Shown here: piece after piece, positions 8,427 to 19,313 of the stretch
Position numbering within the stretch: position 1 is the first letter of the stretch
How the letters are laid out: each line of letters starts with the position of its first letter
Assembly (NCBI GenBank): GCA_016716335.1
Contig: JADJWN010000016.1
Coordinates: 1-56,307 of the forward strand
DNA from: Saprospiraceae bacterium
GTDB taxonomy: Bacteria > Bacteroidota > Bacteroidia > Chitinophagales > Saprospiraceae
Length of the DNA: 56,307 bases
Reading direction: 5' to 3'
Notes under the pieces: model-generated
What the model was told of the DNA's origin: nothing
The model's database searches: none
The model's input: the letters and a program-made list of their open reading frames with translations, nothing else
Position numbers and translations under genes: made by a program

Positions 8427-10662
8427 TTACTTGAATGTACGGTCTGTTCGCTCTACTGTATCTATTCCATCCAGTCTCTCCAGCGATTGGATAACGAGGT
8501 TGATCTGGTCTTTGTTCAGGACTACAATTCCGATACGACCTTCAAAATATCCTTCTTTACCTTCTATCGTAAAAGAGCGGATATTGATACCCAGCTTATT
8601 GGACAATTCATTGGTCAGATTCTGAATCACACCCGGGCCTGAATCCACTCCTGTGACTTTCAGCTCTACCACAAAATTGGTCTGACTGTGGTCCACCCAA
8701 TCTGCTTTGAGCACTCTGTGTCCGTAGTTGGCGAGCAACTGTGTAGCATTGGAACAGGTAGTCCTGTGTATTTTCAATCCGGAGTGAGTAGTAAGGTAGG
8801 CAAAAATATCATCCCCTTGTACCGGATTGCAACAGGATGCCAGCGAATACTGATACATATCGGCAGGCTCACCGTTGACCAGTATATTGGATTTATTGAC
8901 CCTGGATGGTCTCTGGAGTTTTTTCAGCTCTTCGGTGATGGGTGCTGCTTTGGCGGTTTCATCTTCTTTCCTGAAAATGATTTTCCCGTTTTCAATCACA
9001 TAATTCTTGATATCCGAGATCTTGATATCTTCATTGGCGAGGGCATAATACAGATCTACCCGTGATTTCAACCCGAAGTGCTTTACGATGGTTTCTACAT
9101 TTTCCTCAAAATCACACTTCAGCGTTTTGAGCCTTCTTTCGAGAGCCTCTTTACCGAATTCGCCGGCTTTTTTCTTTTCTTCTTTCATGGCCGCTCTGAT
9201 GCGGGACCGGGCCTTGCCGGTTACCACCATCTTGAGCCAGTCTTCGGATGGTTTCTGGTTTTGCTGGTGGTGACATGTACCTGATCCCCGTTGTTGAGCT
9301 TGTATCCCATCGGCACCAGCTTATTGTTGACCTTTATAGCTGTGGCATGATATCCTACATCCGAATGAATCTCAAAAGCAAAATCCAGTGCAGTAGCCCC
9401 TTTGGGTACGATCCGCATATCTCCTTTCGGTGTGAAGACATAGACCTCTTCACTGAAGAGATTGGTCTTGAAGTCAGTGATAAACTCCAGCGCATTGCTA
9501 TGCTTGGCATCCAGCAATTCTCTTACGTTATCCAGCCAGTTGTCATATACGTTCTCCTGCTTTTTTATCCCCTTGTACTTCCAGTGAGCCGCAAATCCTC
9601 TTTCAGCGATTTCGTCCATCCTTTCTGATCTAATCTGCACTTCCACGTACCTTCCTTTAGGACCTATGACCGTGGTATGCAGCGACTCATATCCGTTGCC
9701 TTTGGGTGTGGTCACCCAGTCTTTCAGTCTTTCAGGTATGGGTTTATATACATCGGTGATAATGGAATATATCTGCCAGCAGTAGTTTTTCTCCTTATCT
9801 ACCGGCACATCGACGATAATCCTTACGGCAAAAATGTCGTAAATCTCTTCAAAGGAGACCTTATTCTGCTTGATTTTATTGTAAATGGAAGATATCGCTT
9901 TAGGCCTGCCCAGCACTCTGAAGGGTACATCTAATCTTTTGAGCTCTTCCTGCAAGGGATCTATAAACATTTTGATGTATTTGCTCCTCTCCTGGTCGCT
10001 TTCATTAAGCTTATTGAGCAAATCCTGATAGATCTCCGGCTCTGATATTTTCAGACATATGTCCTGAAACTCGGTCTTCACATTGTAGAGACCCAGCCTG
10101 TGTGCCAGAGGAGTATAAATGTAGTCGGTCTCTGCCGCAATCTTGAGTTGCTTGTGTCTGGGCTGTGCATCTACGGTGCGCAGATTGTGCAGGCGGTCAG
10201 CCATCTTGATCAGCACCACCCGTACATCAACCACCAGCGTGCTGAGCACTTTTTGAAGTTTTCGGCCTGTGGATTTTCGGAGCCTGACAGGTTGTAGCTT
10301 CCATCCAGTTTGGTCAGACCATCCACTATCAGTGCTACCTTGGCACCAAACAGGGCCTTTATCTCTTCGAGAGTGACCGGTGTATCTTCCACTACATCAT
10401 GCAGCAAGGCACATATGACTGCCGTTGGACCGAGCCCTATCTCTTCAAAGCAGATCCGAGCCACTTCAATGGGGTGAAAGATATAAGGCTCTCCGGATTT
10501 TCGTCTTTGATACTTGTGGGCATCCACAGCCAGATTATAAGCTTTCTCCAGATTGACTCTGTCCTCATCCTTGAGTGTATCTTCCATCTTCACCAGGAGT
10601 TCATCAAATTTTTTCCTGACGCTGACAAGTTCCTGACTGTTTATAGCTTCACCGATAGGCAT
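8427..10662 (-). CDS. relA: Bifunctional (p)ppGpp synthetase/hydrolase (Rel/SpoT), two apparent frameshifts
   Basis: Three frames together give a normal Rel of about 745 residues: HD hydrolase (LLHDVVEDT), synthetase (GRPKAISSIYNK, YDIFAVRII), TGS (EEVYVFTPKGD) and C-terminal ACT (GPGVIQNLTNEL). The frame breaks at 10250-10254, where a T5 run (A5 in the gene) must be A6 to restore NFKKVLSTL. It breaks again at 9259-9262, where A4 must be A5 to restore TSKNQKPSEDWLKM. The protein makes and degrades the stringent-response alarmone. Both breaks are single-base losses in A runs and no domain is decayed, so read error is likelier than pseudogenisation. Start: ATG at 10662; fur follows after 5 nt. 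Confidence 0.9.
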
Positions 10663-10690
10663 GGGTACAAAAATTTATAAGACAAGTGTA

Positions 10691-10698
10691 CAAAAATA
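10691..10698 (-). promoter_or_regulatory. -7 box of the rel/spoT-fur promoter
   Basis: On the minus strand the sequence is TATTTTTG (TAnnTTTG), 28 bp before the rel/spoT ATG. The -33 box is not clear. Confidence 0.4.
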
Positions 10699-10816
10699 AG
10701 GCATTTTAGTCAATTTCGGTTTCAAAATGAACCGTGGTGGGTGATTTTCATTGATTTTTCTCAATTTCAGGTACATTTTTTATACAAAAGCTGCAAATAA
10801 TACCAAAGATTTTATC

Positions 10817-10849
10817 TTTGCGTCTCTTTTTGAAAATACAGTCTGTTTG
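10817..10849 (+). promoter_or_regulatory. tRNA-Leu promoter
   Basis: TTTG at 10817-10820 is followed after 21 nt by TCTGTTTG at 10842-10849, one mismatch from TAnnTTTG. The tRNA starts 7 nt downstream, where the transcript should begin. Confidence 0.6.
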
Positions 10850-10855
10850 TGCAAT

Positions 10856-10937
10856 GCGGGTGTGGTGAAATTGGTAGACACGCCAGACTTAGGATCTGGT
10901 GCCGTGAGGTGTGGGGGTTCGAGTCCCTCCACCCGCA
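10856..10937 (+). tRNA. tRNA-Leu (anticodon TAG)
   Basis: The acceptor stem GCGGGTG (10856-10862) pairs with CACCCGC (10930-10936), followed by discriminator A. The anticodon stem CCAGA/TCTGG encloses the loop CTTAGGA with anticodon TAG. The T arm has GGTTCGAGTCC. The length of 82 nt and the extra arm fit a class II leucine tRNA. CCA is not encoded. Confidence 0.95.
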
Positions 10938-11035
10938 CACATTTAAGATATTTTCGTTTTCACCGAACGGTTTTAAATTACTTTCATGACTTTTCGCAAA
11001 GTCTTTTCTTCTGCCATTTCAAATAAATTTTAATC

Positions 11036-12414
11036 ATGCAGCTAACCCAACAGGAATTAAGCCCTTTGCACTTGCAATTACTCATCACTATCGAACCCGA
11101 AGATTACAAAGAAAAACTGGATCAGGAACTCCGAAAATACCGAAGTAAAGCCAATTTAAAGGGTTTTCGTAAGGGTATGGCCCCTTTGGATGTCATAAAA
11201 AAAATGGCCGGAAAACCTATTCTGGCAGAGGTGATCAATGAACTGGTGTCTCATGCTTTTGCGGATTATCTCAAGCAAAACAACATGGATATCTTTCTGG
11301 AGCCCATTGCTTTGGAAGAAATCGAAGCCCGAAATGTTTACTCCGCCACACAAATGAATACCTATACATTTGGCTTTGAAATCGGAGTAAAACCGGACTT
11401 TGAAGTCAAAGGTATTTCTCCCGAAGACAGTTATACAGAATACGATATCGAGATAAGCGACGAAATGCTGGAAAAAGAAGTAGAAAATTATCGTTTGAGG
11501 AAAGGCAAAAACATTGAAACGGAAAAAGTAGAGAGTGAAAAGGATTTGCTCCAGGTTAAAGCAAATGAACTGGAGGGAGATCAGATCAAGGAAGGCGGAG
11601 TAGAAACCCGATTCAGTATTCTGGTCTCTGAGTGCAAAGATGAGGCAGTCAAAGCAGCGTTCATGGGTAAATCTGTAGGTGATACGGTAGATTTTGATAT
11701 CTTCGAGCTGGAAGACCTCGAAGAAGATAAGGTATATAAATATCTCCTAAAGATCGAAAAGGATGAAGACAATCCGGTAGGCCGGATGTTCAGAGCTACC
11801 ATCGAAAAAATCAGCCGTACTGTCCCGGCTGACCTGAATGAAGAATTTTTCGAATCCCTGCAGGACGAAACTGTGAAAAACGTGGATGACCTGAAGGAAA
11901 AATTCAGAAGTTCTTATAAAAGCACCCTTCAGAATATGTCTAAAGAGTATCTGTACAGGGAGATAATGGAACACATTATAGACAGCACTGATATTCAGCT
12001 TCCCGAAACCTTCCTGAAAAAATATCTGAAGCACCACAATCCGGAAATAGCGGATGAAGATATTGAAAAGATTTCGACGCATTCAAAATGAATCTGCGGT
12101 GGAATACCATCAAGGACAAACTGATAGAAGAATTTAGTCTGGATATCACAAAAGAAGAGATAGAACGAGCCATTTTTGAGGACACCTACGACCTCATGTT
12201 GAGATATCAGATTTATGACCATAACAGATTTCAGGAAATCGTCAGGAACAGAATGAACAACAAGGACGAAGTGCGTAAAGTGGCTGACCGCATTCTGACC
12301 TCCAAAATGATGACCACTATTTATGATCAGGTAGTTAAGGTAAGTTCGCCTGTCAGCAGGGATAGCTTCAATGAAAAATACCAGGCCATGGCTGACCGGC
12401 TTAACAAATCCTGA
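11036..12414 (+). CDS. tig: Trigger factor, one apparent frameshift
   Basis: Trigger factor is the ribosome-bound chaperone and peptidyl-prolyl isomerase-like protein that receives nascent chains. The ribosome-binding signature appears near the start as KGFRKGMAPLDVIKK (the GFRxGxxP motif). The first frame (11036-12091) ends abruptly in THSK; the second (from 12088) continues the C-terminal chaperone domain. Restoring one A in the A4 run at 12066-12069 gives EKDFDAFKMNLRW and joins the frames into about 459 residues, normal for Bacteroidota. It is followed by clpP and clpX, the conserved tig-clpP-clpX order. The break is best read as sequencing error. Confidence 0.9.
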
Positions 12415-12446
12415 AAACCATTGTTATATACCCAAAATAAGATGGC

Positions 12447-13142
12447 ATGAATTACAAAAATGAGTTCAGAAAGTATGCGGTGCAGCACCTGGGGATGAGT
12501 GGAATGCATCTGGATAAATATATGGAAACAACAGTACCCAATATCAAAGCCTTCACACCACAGGTCATCGAAGAGCGACAAATGAATATTGTGGGAATGG
12601 ATGTTTTCTCAAGATTGATGATGGACAGAATCATATTTATGGGAGTACCTGTCAATGATTATGTGGCAAATGTAGTACAGGCACAGCTGCTGTTTCTGGA
12701 ATCCACAGACCCTAAAAGAGATATACAGATGTTTATCAACAGCCCGGGAGGCTCAGTGATAGATGGCATGGGCATCTATGATACCATGCAATACGTAGCT
12801 CCGGATGTTGCTACAATCTGTACAGGTCTTGCAGCATCCATGGGTGCAGTATTGCTCGCAGCAGGACAACATGGCAAACGTACCTGCCTCCCTCATGCCA
12901 GAGTCATGATTCACCAACCTTCAGGAGGTATGCAGGGTCAGTTTTCTGATATGGAGATTTCCTACAAGCTCATCAAGCAATTGAGAGACGAATTGTACAG
13001 TATCCTTGCCACTCACACAGGTAAAGATATAGAAACCATTACCAAAGATTCAGACAGAGACAACTGGATGACTGCCAGCGAAGCCAAGGCCTACGGATTG
13101 GTGGACGAAGTCCTGGATAAGAAAAATCCCCGAAAAGCCTAA
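12447..13142 (+). CDS. clpP: ATP-dependent Clp protease proteolytic subunit
   Basis: The 231-residue ClpP has its catalytic triad in normal spacing: S131 in GLAASMGAV, H156 in ARVMIHQPSGG and D205 in DRDNW. It is the serine protease chamber that degrades unfolded proteins fed by ClpX. The N-terminus is about 20 residues longer than that of E. coli ClpP, which may be a propeptide. It lies 32 bp after tig and 11 bp before clpX, in one operon. Confidence 0.96.
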   Translation: MNYKNEFRKYAVQHLGMSGMHLDKYMETTVPNIKAFTPQVIEERQMNIVGMDVFSRLMMDRIIFMGVPVNDYVANVVQAQLLFLESTDPKRDIQMFINSPGGSVIDGMGIYDTMQYVAPDVATICTGLAASMGAVLLAAGQHGKRTCLPHARVMIHQPSGGMQGQFSDMEISYKLIKQLRDELYSILATHTGKDIETITKDSDRDNWMTASEAKAYGLVDEVLDKKNPRKA

Positions 13143-13153
13143 AATAAGCCGAT

Positions 13154-14392
13154 ATGTCTAAATACAGGGAAAGTATCAAGTGTTCATTTTGCGGCAAAGA
13201 CAAGAGAGATGCGCTCATGCTTATTGCCGGCATAGACGGACATATATGCGAGACCTGTGTGGAACAGGCTTATGATATCATCAATGATGAGCTCAAGCTC
13301 AAGCCAAGTTCAAAAAAGGATGAATACCATCTTCCTGCTACAATTACTCCTGCAGAGATCAAAGCCTTTCTGGATCAGTATGTCATAGGGCAGTCCGATG
13401 CCAAAAAATATCTCTCTGTGGCAGTGTACAACCACTACAAAAGACTGAACAATATTGGCAGCTCTGATGTAGAGATCGAAAAATCCAATATTATCCTCGT
13501 GGGAGAAACGGGTACCGGAAAAACCCTGCTGGCAAAAACTATTGCCAGATTTCTGGATGTGCCTTTTGCAATAGTAGATGCTACCGTATTTACAGAGGCA
13601 GGCTATGTGGGAGAAGATGTGGAGAGTATGCTTTCCCGGTTATTGCAGGCTTGTGACTATGATGTTGAAGCCGCCGAAAGAGGTATCGTATATATTGACG
13701 AAATTGACAAAATCGCCCGTAAAAGCGATAATCCTTCCATCACCCGGGATGTATCCGGCGAAGGTGTACAACAGGCACTGCTCAAAATGCTGGAAGGTAC
13801 AGAAGTAAACGTACCTCCGCACGGTGGCAGGAAACATCCGGAACAAAAAATGATTAAGGTCAATACCAACAATATACTTTTTATCGTCGGCGGTGCTTTT
13901 GCAGGTATAGAAAAAATCATCAGCCGACGGATGAATACTCAGGTAATCGGCTATAATTATGAGGACAAGGAGATGGTAGACCGCGAAAATCTGCTGCATT
14001 ATATCACACATCAGGATTTGAAGTCTTATGGCCTCATACCCGAATTGATCGGAAGGTTACCGGTACTCACCTACCTGGAACCTTTGGACAAAAACACTTT
14101 GATAGACATATTGACCCAACCCAAAAATGCACTGCTGAAACAATATATAAAGTTGTTTGAGCTCGAAGGTATTACCCTGAAATTTACCGACGAAGCCATA
14201 GAGTATATAGCAGACAAAGCGCTGGAATACAAGCTGGGAGCAAGGGGCCTGAGATCTCTCTGTGAAGCTGTACTGACGGATGCCATGTTTGAACTCCCAT
14301 CTCAAAAAGACATCAGGGAATTTGTGGTGGATAAAGGCTATGTAGAGGACAAAATAAACCGCAGCAATATCAAAAAAAGAATTGCTGCATAG
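13154..14392 (+). CDS. clpX: ATP-dependent Clp protease ATP-binding subunit
   Basis: The 412-residue AAA+ unfoldase carries the N-terminal four-cysteine zinc domain (C10, C13, C32, C35), Walker A GETGTGKT at 117-124, Walker B IVYIDEIDK, the pore motif GYVGED and a sensor-2 GARGLR near the C-terminus. It recognises and unfolds substrates for ClpP, which lies directly upstream. Length and start are typical. It converges with yraN, whose stop is 6 bp away. Confidence 0.97.
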   Translation: MSKYRESIKCSFCGKDKRDALMLIAGIDGHICETCVEQAYDIINDELKLKPSSKKDEYHLPATITPAEIKAFLDQYVIGQSDAKKYLSVAVYNHYKRLNNIGSSDVEIEKSNIILVGETGTGKTLLAKTIARFLDVPFAIVDATVFTEAGYVGEDVESMLSRLLQACDYDVEAAERGIVYIDEIDKIARKSDNPSITRDVSGEGVQQALLKMLEGTEVNVPPHGGRKHPEQKMIKVNTNNILFIVGGAFAGIEKIISRRMNTQVIGYNYEDKEMVDRENLLHYITHQDLKSYGLIPELIGRLPVLTYLEPLDKNTLIDILTQPKNALLKQYIKLFELEGITLKFTDEAIEYIADKALEYKLGARGLRSLCEAVLTDAMFELPSQKDIREFVVDKGYVEDKINRSNIKKRIAA

Positions 14393-14398
14393 ATTTTT

Positions 14399-14770
14399 TC
14401 ATTCCATACCCGGAAAAAACGCATCCTTATAATGGTTCAATCCAAAAGTATCATCTCTTTTCAATACTATTGAAATTATATCAAATCTCACCTCCCAATG
14501 ATGATTGTGGAGTTCCATATATCTTCCTGCTGCATCTGCCAGCAGATTTTCCTTGTGTTTTGAGACGCCTTCCTCCGGATATCCCATGGAGGTATAACTC
14601 CTTGATTTTACTTCCACCACCACAAGGGTTTGCCCCTCTCTGGCTATGATGTCGATCTCTGCCCTTCCTGCTCTCCAGTTTCGTTCTATTACCGTGTATC
14701 CATTGGCTTCGAGATACGCTGCGGCAAGGTCCTCTGCTCTCTGACCCTTATGTCTGGTAGTCTCCTGCAT
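14399..14770 (-). CDS. yraN: YraN family (UPF0102) endonuclease-fold protein
   Basis: The 123-residue protein shows the UPF0102 pattern: GQRAEDLAAAYLEANGY at the start, then ERNWRAGRAEIDIIARE and LVVVEVKSR, the E-D-EVK core of restriction-endonuclease-like folds. Its cellular role is unknown; a nuclease function is inferred from the fold. It overlaps the ftsE-like gene by 23 bp, so the two are co-transcribed. Confidence 0.88.
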   Translation of the reverse strand: MQETTRHKGQRAEDLAAAYLEANGYTVIERNWRAGRAEIDIIAREGQTLVVVEVKSRSYTSMGYPEEGVSKHKENLLADAAGRYMELHNHHWEVRFDIISIVLKRDDTFGLNHYKDAFFPGME

Positions 14771-15455
14771 ATGGGTTATTTTCAGATTTCAGACAGTTTT
14801 CCTTCTGCACATTGATATACCCGTGCAGGAAACTTTCTATGATCCGGTAATCATGTGTAGCTATTATGATAGAGGTGCCAAACTCTCTGGACAACCTGCT
14901 CAACAGATACAAAATTTCATCACTGGTGTCTGGATCCAGATTGCCAGTAGGCTCATCAGCGATTATGACGGGAGGATTGTTGAGCAGTGCTCTGGCTATG
15001 ACTACCCGCTGCTGTTCGCCACCTGACAGGTGGTGTACCGGACGCTTTTCGTACCCTGACAGATTGACCATCTTCAGTACCTCAAGTACTCTCTCTACCA
15101 TTTTGTGCCTGTCTTTCCAGCCTGTTGCTTCCAGAATGTAAAGCAGATTCCGGCCTACCGTCCATTGCTCAAACAATACAAAATCCTGGAAAACCATCCC
15201 TATTTTTCGTCTAAGTCTGGGGAGATCTCTCTGTTTTAATGTAAGCAGGTCAAAACCATCCACCACAGCCGTACCGTTTCTGGCAGGAAGGCTGCCATAA
15301 ATAGTTTTTAAAAAACTGGTCTTGCCGCTACCGGACTTACCTATGATATAACAGGTTTCTGCAGGCGCAAGGGTAAAATTGACTTTATTCAGCACTACGA
15401 GGTCACCGTGGCAGATATCGGTGTTTTCAAATTTTATGACGTATGCAGATTCCAA
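14748..15455 (-). CDS. ftsE: FtsE-like ABC transporter ATP-binding protein
   Basis: The 235-residue ABC ATPase has Walker A GKSGSGKTS, Q-loop VFQDFVL, signature LSGGEQQRVVIARAL, Walker B VIIADEPTGNLD and H-loop ATHDY. It belongs to the FtsE/LolD group; FtsE works with membrane partner FtsX to activate peptidoglycan hydrolases at division. No FtsX gene is adjacent, so its partner must be elsewhere. The start appears to be TTG at 15455; no ATG exists nearby upstream in frame before a stop. It overlaps yraN. Confidence 0.85.
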   Translation of the reverse strand: MESAYVIKFENTDICHGDLVVLNKVNFTLAPAETCYIIGKSGSGKTSFLKTIYGSLPARNGTAVVDGFDLLTLKQRDLPRLRRKIGMVFQDFVLFEQWTVGRNLLYILEATGWKDRHKMVERVLEVLKMVNLSGYEKRPVHHLSGGEQQRVVIARALLNNPPVIIADEPTGNLDPDTSDEILYLLSRLSREFGTSIIIATHDYRIIESFLHGYINVQKENCLKSENNPYAGDYQT

Positions 15456-15617
15456 ACTGAGGATTTTGACGTAAAGTTAATGATTATAGACCAAGGGAAT
15501 ACCTTAAGCTTCATCACATATTAAAAAAACCGGTAACATTTGCTTTTACAGTTTCTCCATCTACGTCAGTTAACCTTCGTATTCCTGTATTTTATCTTCT
15601 GCTATTCTTAGGGTTTA
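15456..15617. other. Intergenic region
   Basis: This AT-rich gap lies between the ftsE-like start and the helicase stop. I see no clear promoter box or terminator in it. Confidence 0.3.
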
Positions 15618-16958
15618 TTACCCCTTTTTTCCTTTAGGTTTTTGACCTCTGGTTTTGGGCTTGCCATATTTGGCTTTCATTTTGTCGGCGTATCTGACCT
15701 TTTTGTTGGTTTTCAGATTTTTGGCTTTTTTGGTGTGAAAACCGGAATGTTCAGGGTCTATTTTCTTTATTTTACCCAAGACATTTTTCATCCTGATGAC
15801 CGGCTTTTCATGTTCGGCTATGACTTCCGAAATTTCCGGATTGGCAGGGAGCTCCAGTGCTTCAAAATTCACTCCCTGAAGTGAATATATAGCTTCCAGA
15901 TACTCCGATTCATAAGGTGAAGTAAGTGTGAGGGCCACACCCTGCTCACCTGCCCTGCCCGTACGTCCTATCCTGTGCACAAAATTGAGTGGATCTTCAG
16001 GTATATCCAGATTTATGACATGGCTCACACCAGAGATATCTATTCCCCGGGCCATGATATCAGTGGCAATCAGTATTCTGATACTTCCTTCTCTGAATTT
16101 CCTGACAGTCTCAAGCCTTACATTCTGGCTTTTATTGGAATGAATGACACCTAACGATTCATTGAAATGGGGACTCAGATCTTCAAATGCCGTATCTGCC
16201 ATGGCTTTGGTAGACGCAAATACAAGGACCCTGGCATACACCGGATCTTTAAGAAGTATTTTCAGAAGATTTAGTTTGGTAAAAAAGTTGGGTACTTCAC
16301 AGAGAAACAGTCTGACGTTTTCGACAGGAGTGCCCGGAGGTGCTGCCTCCACCTGCTCAGGATTATTAAACCAATTATCTTCAATAGAAAGAATATCGTC
16401 TGAGAGTGTGGCAGAAAACATAAGATTCTGCCTTTTCTCCGGCAACATTTCGAGCAGTGTCTGAAGCTGAGGCCTGAATCCAAGATCCAGCATTTCATCC
16501 ACTTCGTCTATGACAAGCTTTTTGACGGATTTGAGCTTTAAGGAGCCGTGATATACCAGATCCATGAGCCTTCCCGGAGTACCAACTATCATATCAGCTC
16601 CCATATCCACTTCAGCAGCCTGTACATTGAGATTGGTGCCGCCATAGACTGCCACGGTGACAAAATTCATATACTTAGTCAGACTTTTAGCGGTCTCTGC
16701 AACCTGTACTGCCAGCTCACGGGTAGGCACTACTACGAGGATCTGCGGATGTCTTTGTCTGGAGAAAGTCCACATCCGCAGCACAGGCAACAGATAGGCA
16801 AGTGTTTTACCTGTTCCGGTCTGAGCAATACCGAGTACATCCCTGCCGGATGCGGCCACCGGATAAACCCTGCTTTGGATTAATGTGGGAGCAGAAAAGC
16901 CCATATCTGACAGTGCATTGAGGATTGCCTTGCCGGGGTTCAGATCTTCAAAAGTCAT
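15618..16958 (-). CDS. DEAD-box RNA helicase, RhlE-like
   Basis: The 446-residue superfamily 2 helicase has a Q motif (F21 with Q28), motif I AQTGTGKT at 45-52, PTRELAVQ, motif II as DEVD in VIDEVDEMLDLGF, SAT and HRIGRTGRAG. Motif II is DEVD instead of DEAD; the valine is tolerated in related proteins. The C-terminal tail of about 45 residues is strongly basic (GKPKTRGQKPKGKKG), suited to RNA binding. A role in ribosome assembly or cold growth is inferred from the family. It stands alone, in the minus direction. Confidence 0.9.
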   Translation of the reverse strand: MTFEDLNPGKAILNALSDMGFSAPTLIQSRVYPVAASGRDVLGIAQTGTGKTLAYLLPVLRMWTFSRQRHPQILVVVPTRELAVQVAETAKSLTKYMNFVTVAVYGGTNLNVQAAEVDMGADMIVGTPGRLMDLVYHGSLKLKSVKKLVIDEVDEMLDLGFRPQLQTLLEMLPEKRQNLMFSATLSDDILSIEDNWFNNPEQVEAAPPGTPVENVRLFLCEVPNFFTKLNLLKILLKDPVYARVLVFASTKAMADTAFEDLSPHFNESLGVIHSNKSQNVRLETVRKFREGSIRILIATDIMARGIDISGVSHVINLDIPEDPLNFVHRIGRTGRAGEQGVALTLTSPYESEYLEAIYSLQGVNFEALELPANPEISEVIAEHEKPVIRMKNVLGKIKKIDPEHSGFHTKKAKNLKTNKKVRYADKMKAKYGKPKTRGQKPKGKKG

Positions 16959-17153
16959 GAAAAAAATTTTTATAACACTTCAGATATTCATGCATACTGG
17001 CAGTTTATCACAGCAAAGATACCAAATATTTGAGCGGAATGGCGTTCATTTGAAGCTTACCTGAAAATCAAACCTAAGGACATTATTGAGAAAAACAAAA
17101 ATTGGAAGTTGCAGAAGCATGGACAAACCTCTGAATTAATATAGGGGTTGTTA

Positions 17154-19303
17154 TCATTTTATCAGCAGAAGCTCCGGATGAATTTCTGCCATCTTTTTGA
17201 CTTCAGCCTCTGTCATCATTACGCCATTTAAAAATGGTAAAACGGTGCATGTCTGACAGATATTCTGCTTGTTGATAATCTGCCGGAATTCCAATGCCTG
17301 ATGTATAGACGAAAAAATGCCTATCGTGTAATTGTATAAATTTTGGGAATACTGCTTGTAGATTTTTAAAGGAGTCTCCAGCAGCAGAGCATCTCCGGCA
17401 TACATCTGAGCAGTCTCCAGAAGCTTGATGCTGTAGGTGATGCCTGAGTCGGGTTGGATACTCTGATCTCTGAACTCATCAGAAATGACAGGGGTATCTT
17501 GAATAACATTCAATCTGTGGGCCGGTATATCCTTAAAAGCTACATCCACTCTGTTATTGTATCTTAGGGCAAGATTGGAAGCTATGCCATTGACCAGGTG
17601 TTTGGCAAAGGGAAGATCACTGCCATAAGCTTTGATAAAAATCCGCTCCGGACTGATACCTCTGGATTTGATGAAATCCGCAATTTTCTCCGTATTTTTC
17701 AGGCTGGAAAACAAATCCACCTCTCTCCTCGGTCCTTTGGATGTATGGGCAGAAAGCACCACTTTAAGCTCGGAAATATCTGCATCAATTCGACAATCCG
17801 TCTTGCCAGAATGATATTTTGCGGGGTAAATATGTCTTCGTTGGGTTTGAAATAAAAAGGCGTAGAAATGAATTCTCTCACAGGTGTTGCCGGCAAGTAT
17901 GGGACTTTAGTTTCAGTATCAATACCCGGTCTGGACTCGGTATTAACTGCACTGATCTGTGCTTCATTTATGCTGAATTCAGGCATTTCTGTATATTCCA
18001 GCTGATTGGTTTCCTGTTCGTTCAGGAAAGCCATGTAAATATCATATTTGCCCAATCCTCCGAGCCTGTCTGAATAAAAATAACCTGTTGTGCCGTCAGC
18101 AGAAACTTTCCATCCCAGATCGTTTTTTGTAGAATTCAAGGGCAAGGCCATATTTTGGGGTTCATACCATTGTCTGAGTTCGGGGCTGAACTGAGCTTTA
18201 TAAATATCCATACCCCCTGCACCCTCTGTTCTGTCAGATGAAAAATATAAAATCTTACCATTTTTGGTCAGAAAGGGAGAAAATTCATCAAACGACGAAT
18301 TGATTGACTTACCGAAATTAACCGGATCTTCCCAATAATCTCCGGTTTTTTTTGACCAATACAAATCATATCCTCCAAAGCCTTGCGGTCTTTGCGAAGA
18401 AAAAACGATGAAGCTGTCACTGAACACCTGAAGATCCCGATCTCCGGATTCAGGACTGAATGGAATGTTAATCTTTCCGGGAGTATTAAAATATTGTTTT
18501 TCAGCCCCAAAAGTGTCAGTGAGCAGTTGTCCGCTCATCATATCAGAGGTCTTTACATAATACATTACTGATCCATCACTGCTGAATCCTTGTATCCACT
18601 CATGTACCGGACTGTGTATAATAGTACTTACAGGCTTGGCTTTATTCCAGATGCCTCCCTCCGTCTCTGTATAGTAGATATCTGCAAAGTAAGATCCGGT
18701 GACCGGATTTTCCAAGCCTTGTCTGTCCCGCAACCAACCCTGTGAATTCTCCCTGCCTGACGAAAAATACAAACGATCATGTCGGGTTGGACTCTGAACC
18801 GGTGAGAAATCATCATGTAAGGTGTTGACCTCACTCCCCATATTCTGAACAAAAGCCTTGGCCGGCTCAAATCTGAGTTTAGGTGCTTTGCCACATCTCC
18901 TTATTTGATGGACAATATCTTCAAACTCCGGGGTACCGGCTTTGACAAAACGCAGATAGTACTTCAGATAATCAGCAGCCAGCATATAATCTCCCAAGTC
19001 CATGGCAGCCAATCCGGCGTACTTAAAAATACTCTTATCCCGGGTCTTAAGCTTTCTTGCAGCCTCCATATCCCGGATGCATTGTGCAGGATTCTGCGCC
19101 TGATAATGAGAGATACCACGTCTGATGAGCAATCGGGTATCCTTTCTGACCTTTTTATCCTGTTCTGTATAAATCTTTGCGGACTCCTGATATTTACCGG
19201 CTTCAAAATAAATATCTGCCAGCTTCAACTGAGATTTTTGCCCGTAAACACAAAACGGATATATTACAAAAACAAAGAAGGTGATACAGAGTAAGCGTAG
19301 CAT
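17154..19303 (-). CDS. TPR / PD40 propeller / OmpA-like envelope protein (PorE-like), one apparent frameshift
   Basis: The protein of about 716 residues has a signal sequence (MLRLLCITFFVFVIYP), TPR-like helices (ADIYFEAGKYQESAKIY), a WD40/PD40 beta-propeller with repeated SSDRTEGAGGMDIY-type blades, and a C-terminal OmpA domain. TPR-PD40-OmpA is the architecture of PorE, a T9SS component that binds peptidoglycan, and of related envelope proteins. The frame breaks at about 17772; one extra base in the CC pair restores IFPELKVVLSAHTSKG. The open frame reaches 19357, but ATG 19303 is chosen because it begins the signal peptide and clears the upstream E2 stop by 10 bp. Confidence 0.8.
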
Positions 19304-19313
19304 TATCGTAGGG

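Noticed and set aside
8427..10662. Three separate genes (HD protein, synthetase, ACT protein)
   Set aside because: The frames join exactly at homopolymer runs into one Rel/SpoT protein of normal length and domain order.
12088..12414. Separate 108-residue protein after trigger factor
   Set aside because: It is the C-terminal part of trigger factor in another frame, rejoined by one base at 12066-12069.
14748..15455. LolD lipoprotein transporter ATPase
   Set aside because: Motifs do not separate FtsE from LolD with certainty, but no LolC/E-type partner is adjacent and the sequence resembles FtsE more closely; FtsE-like is used.
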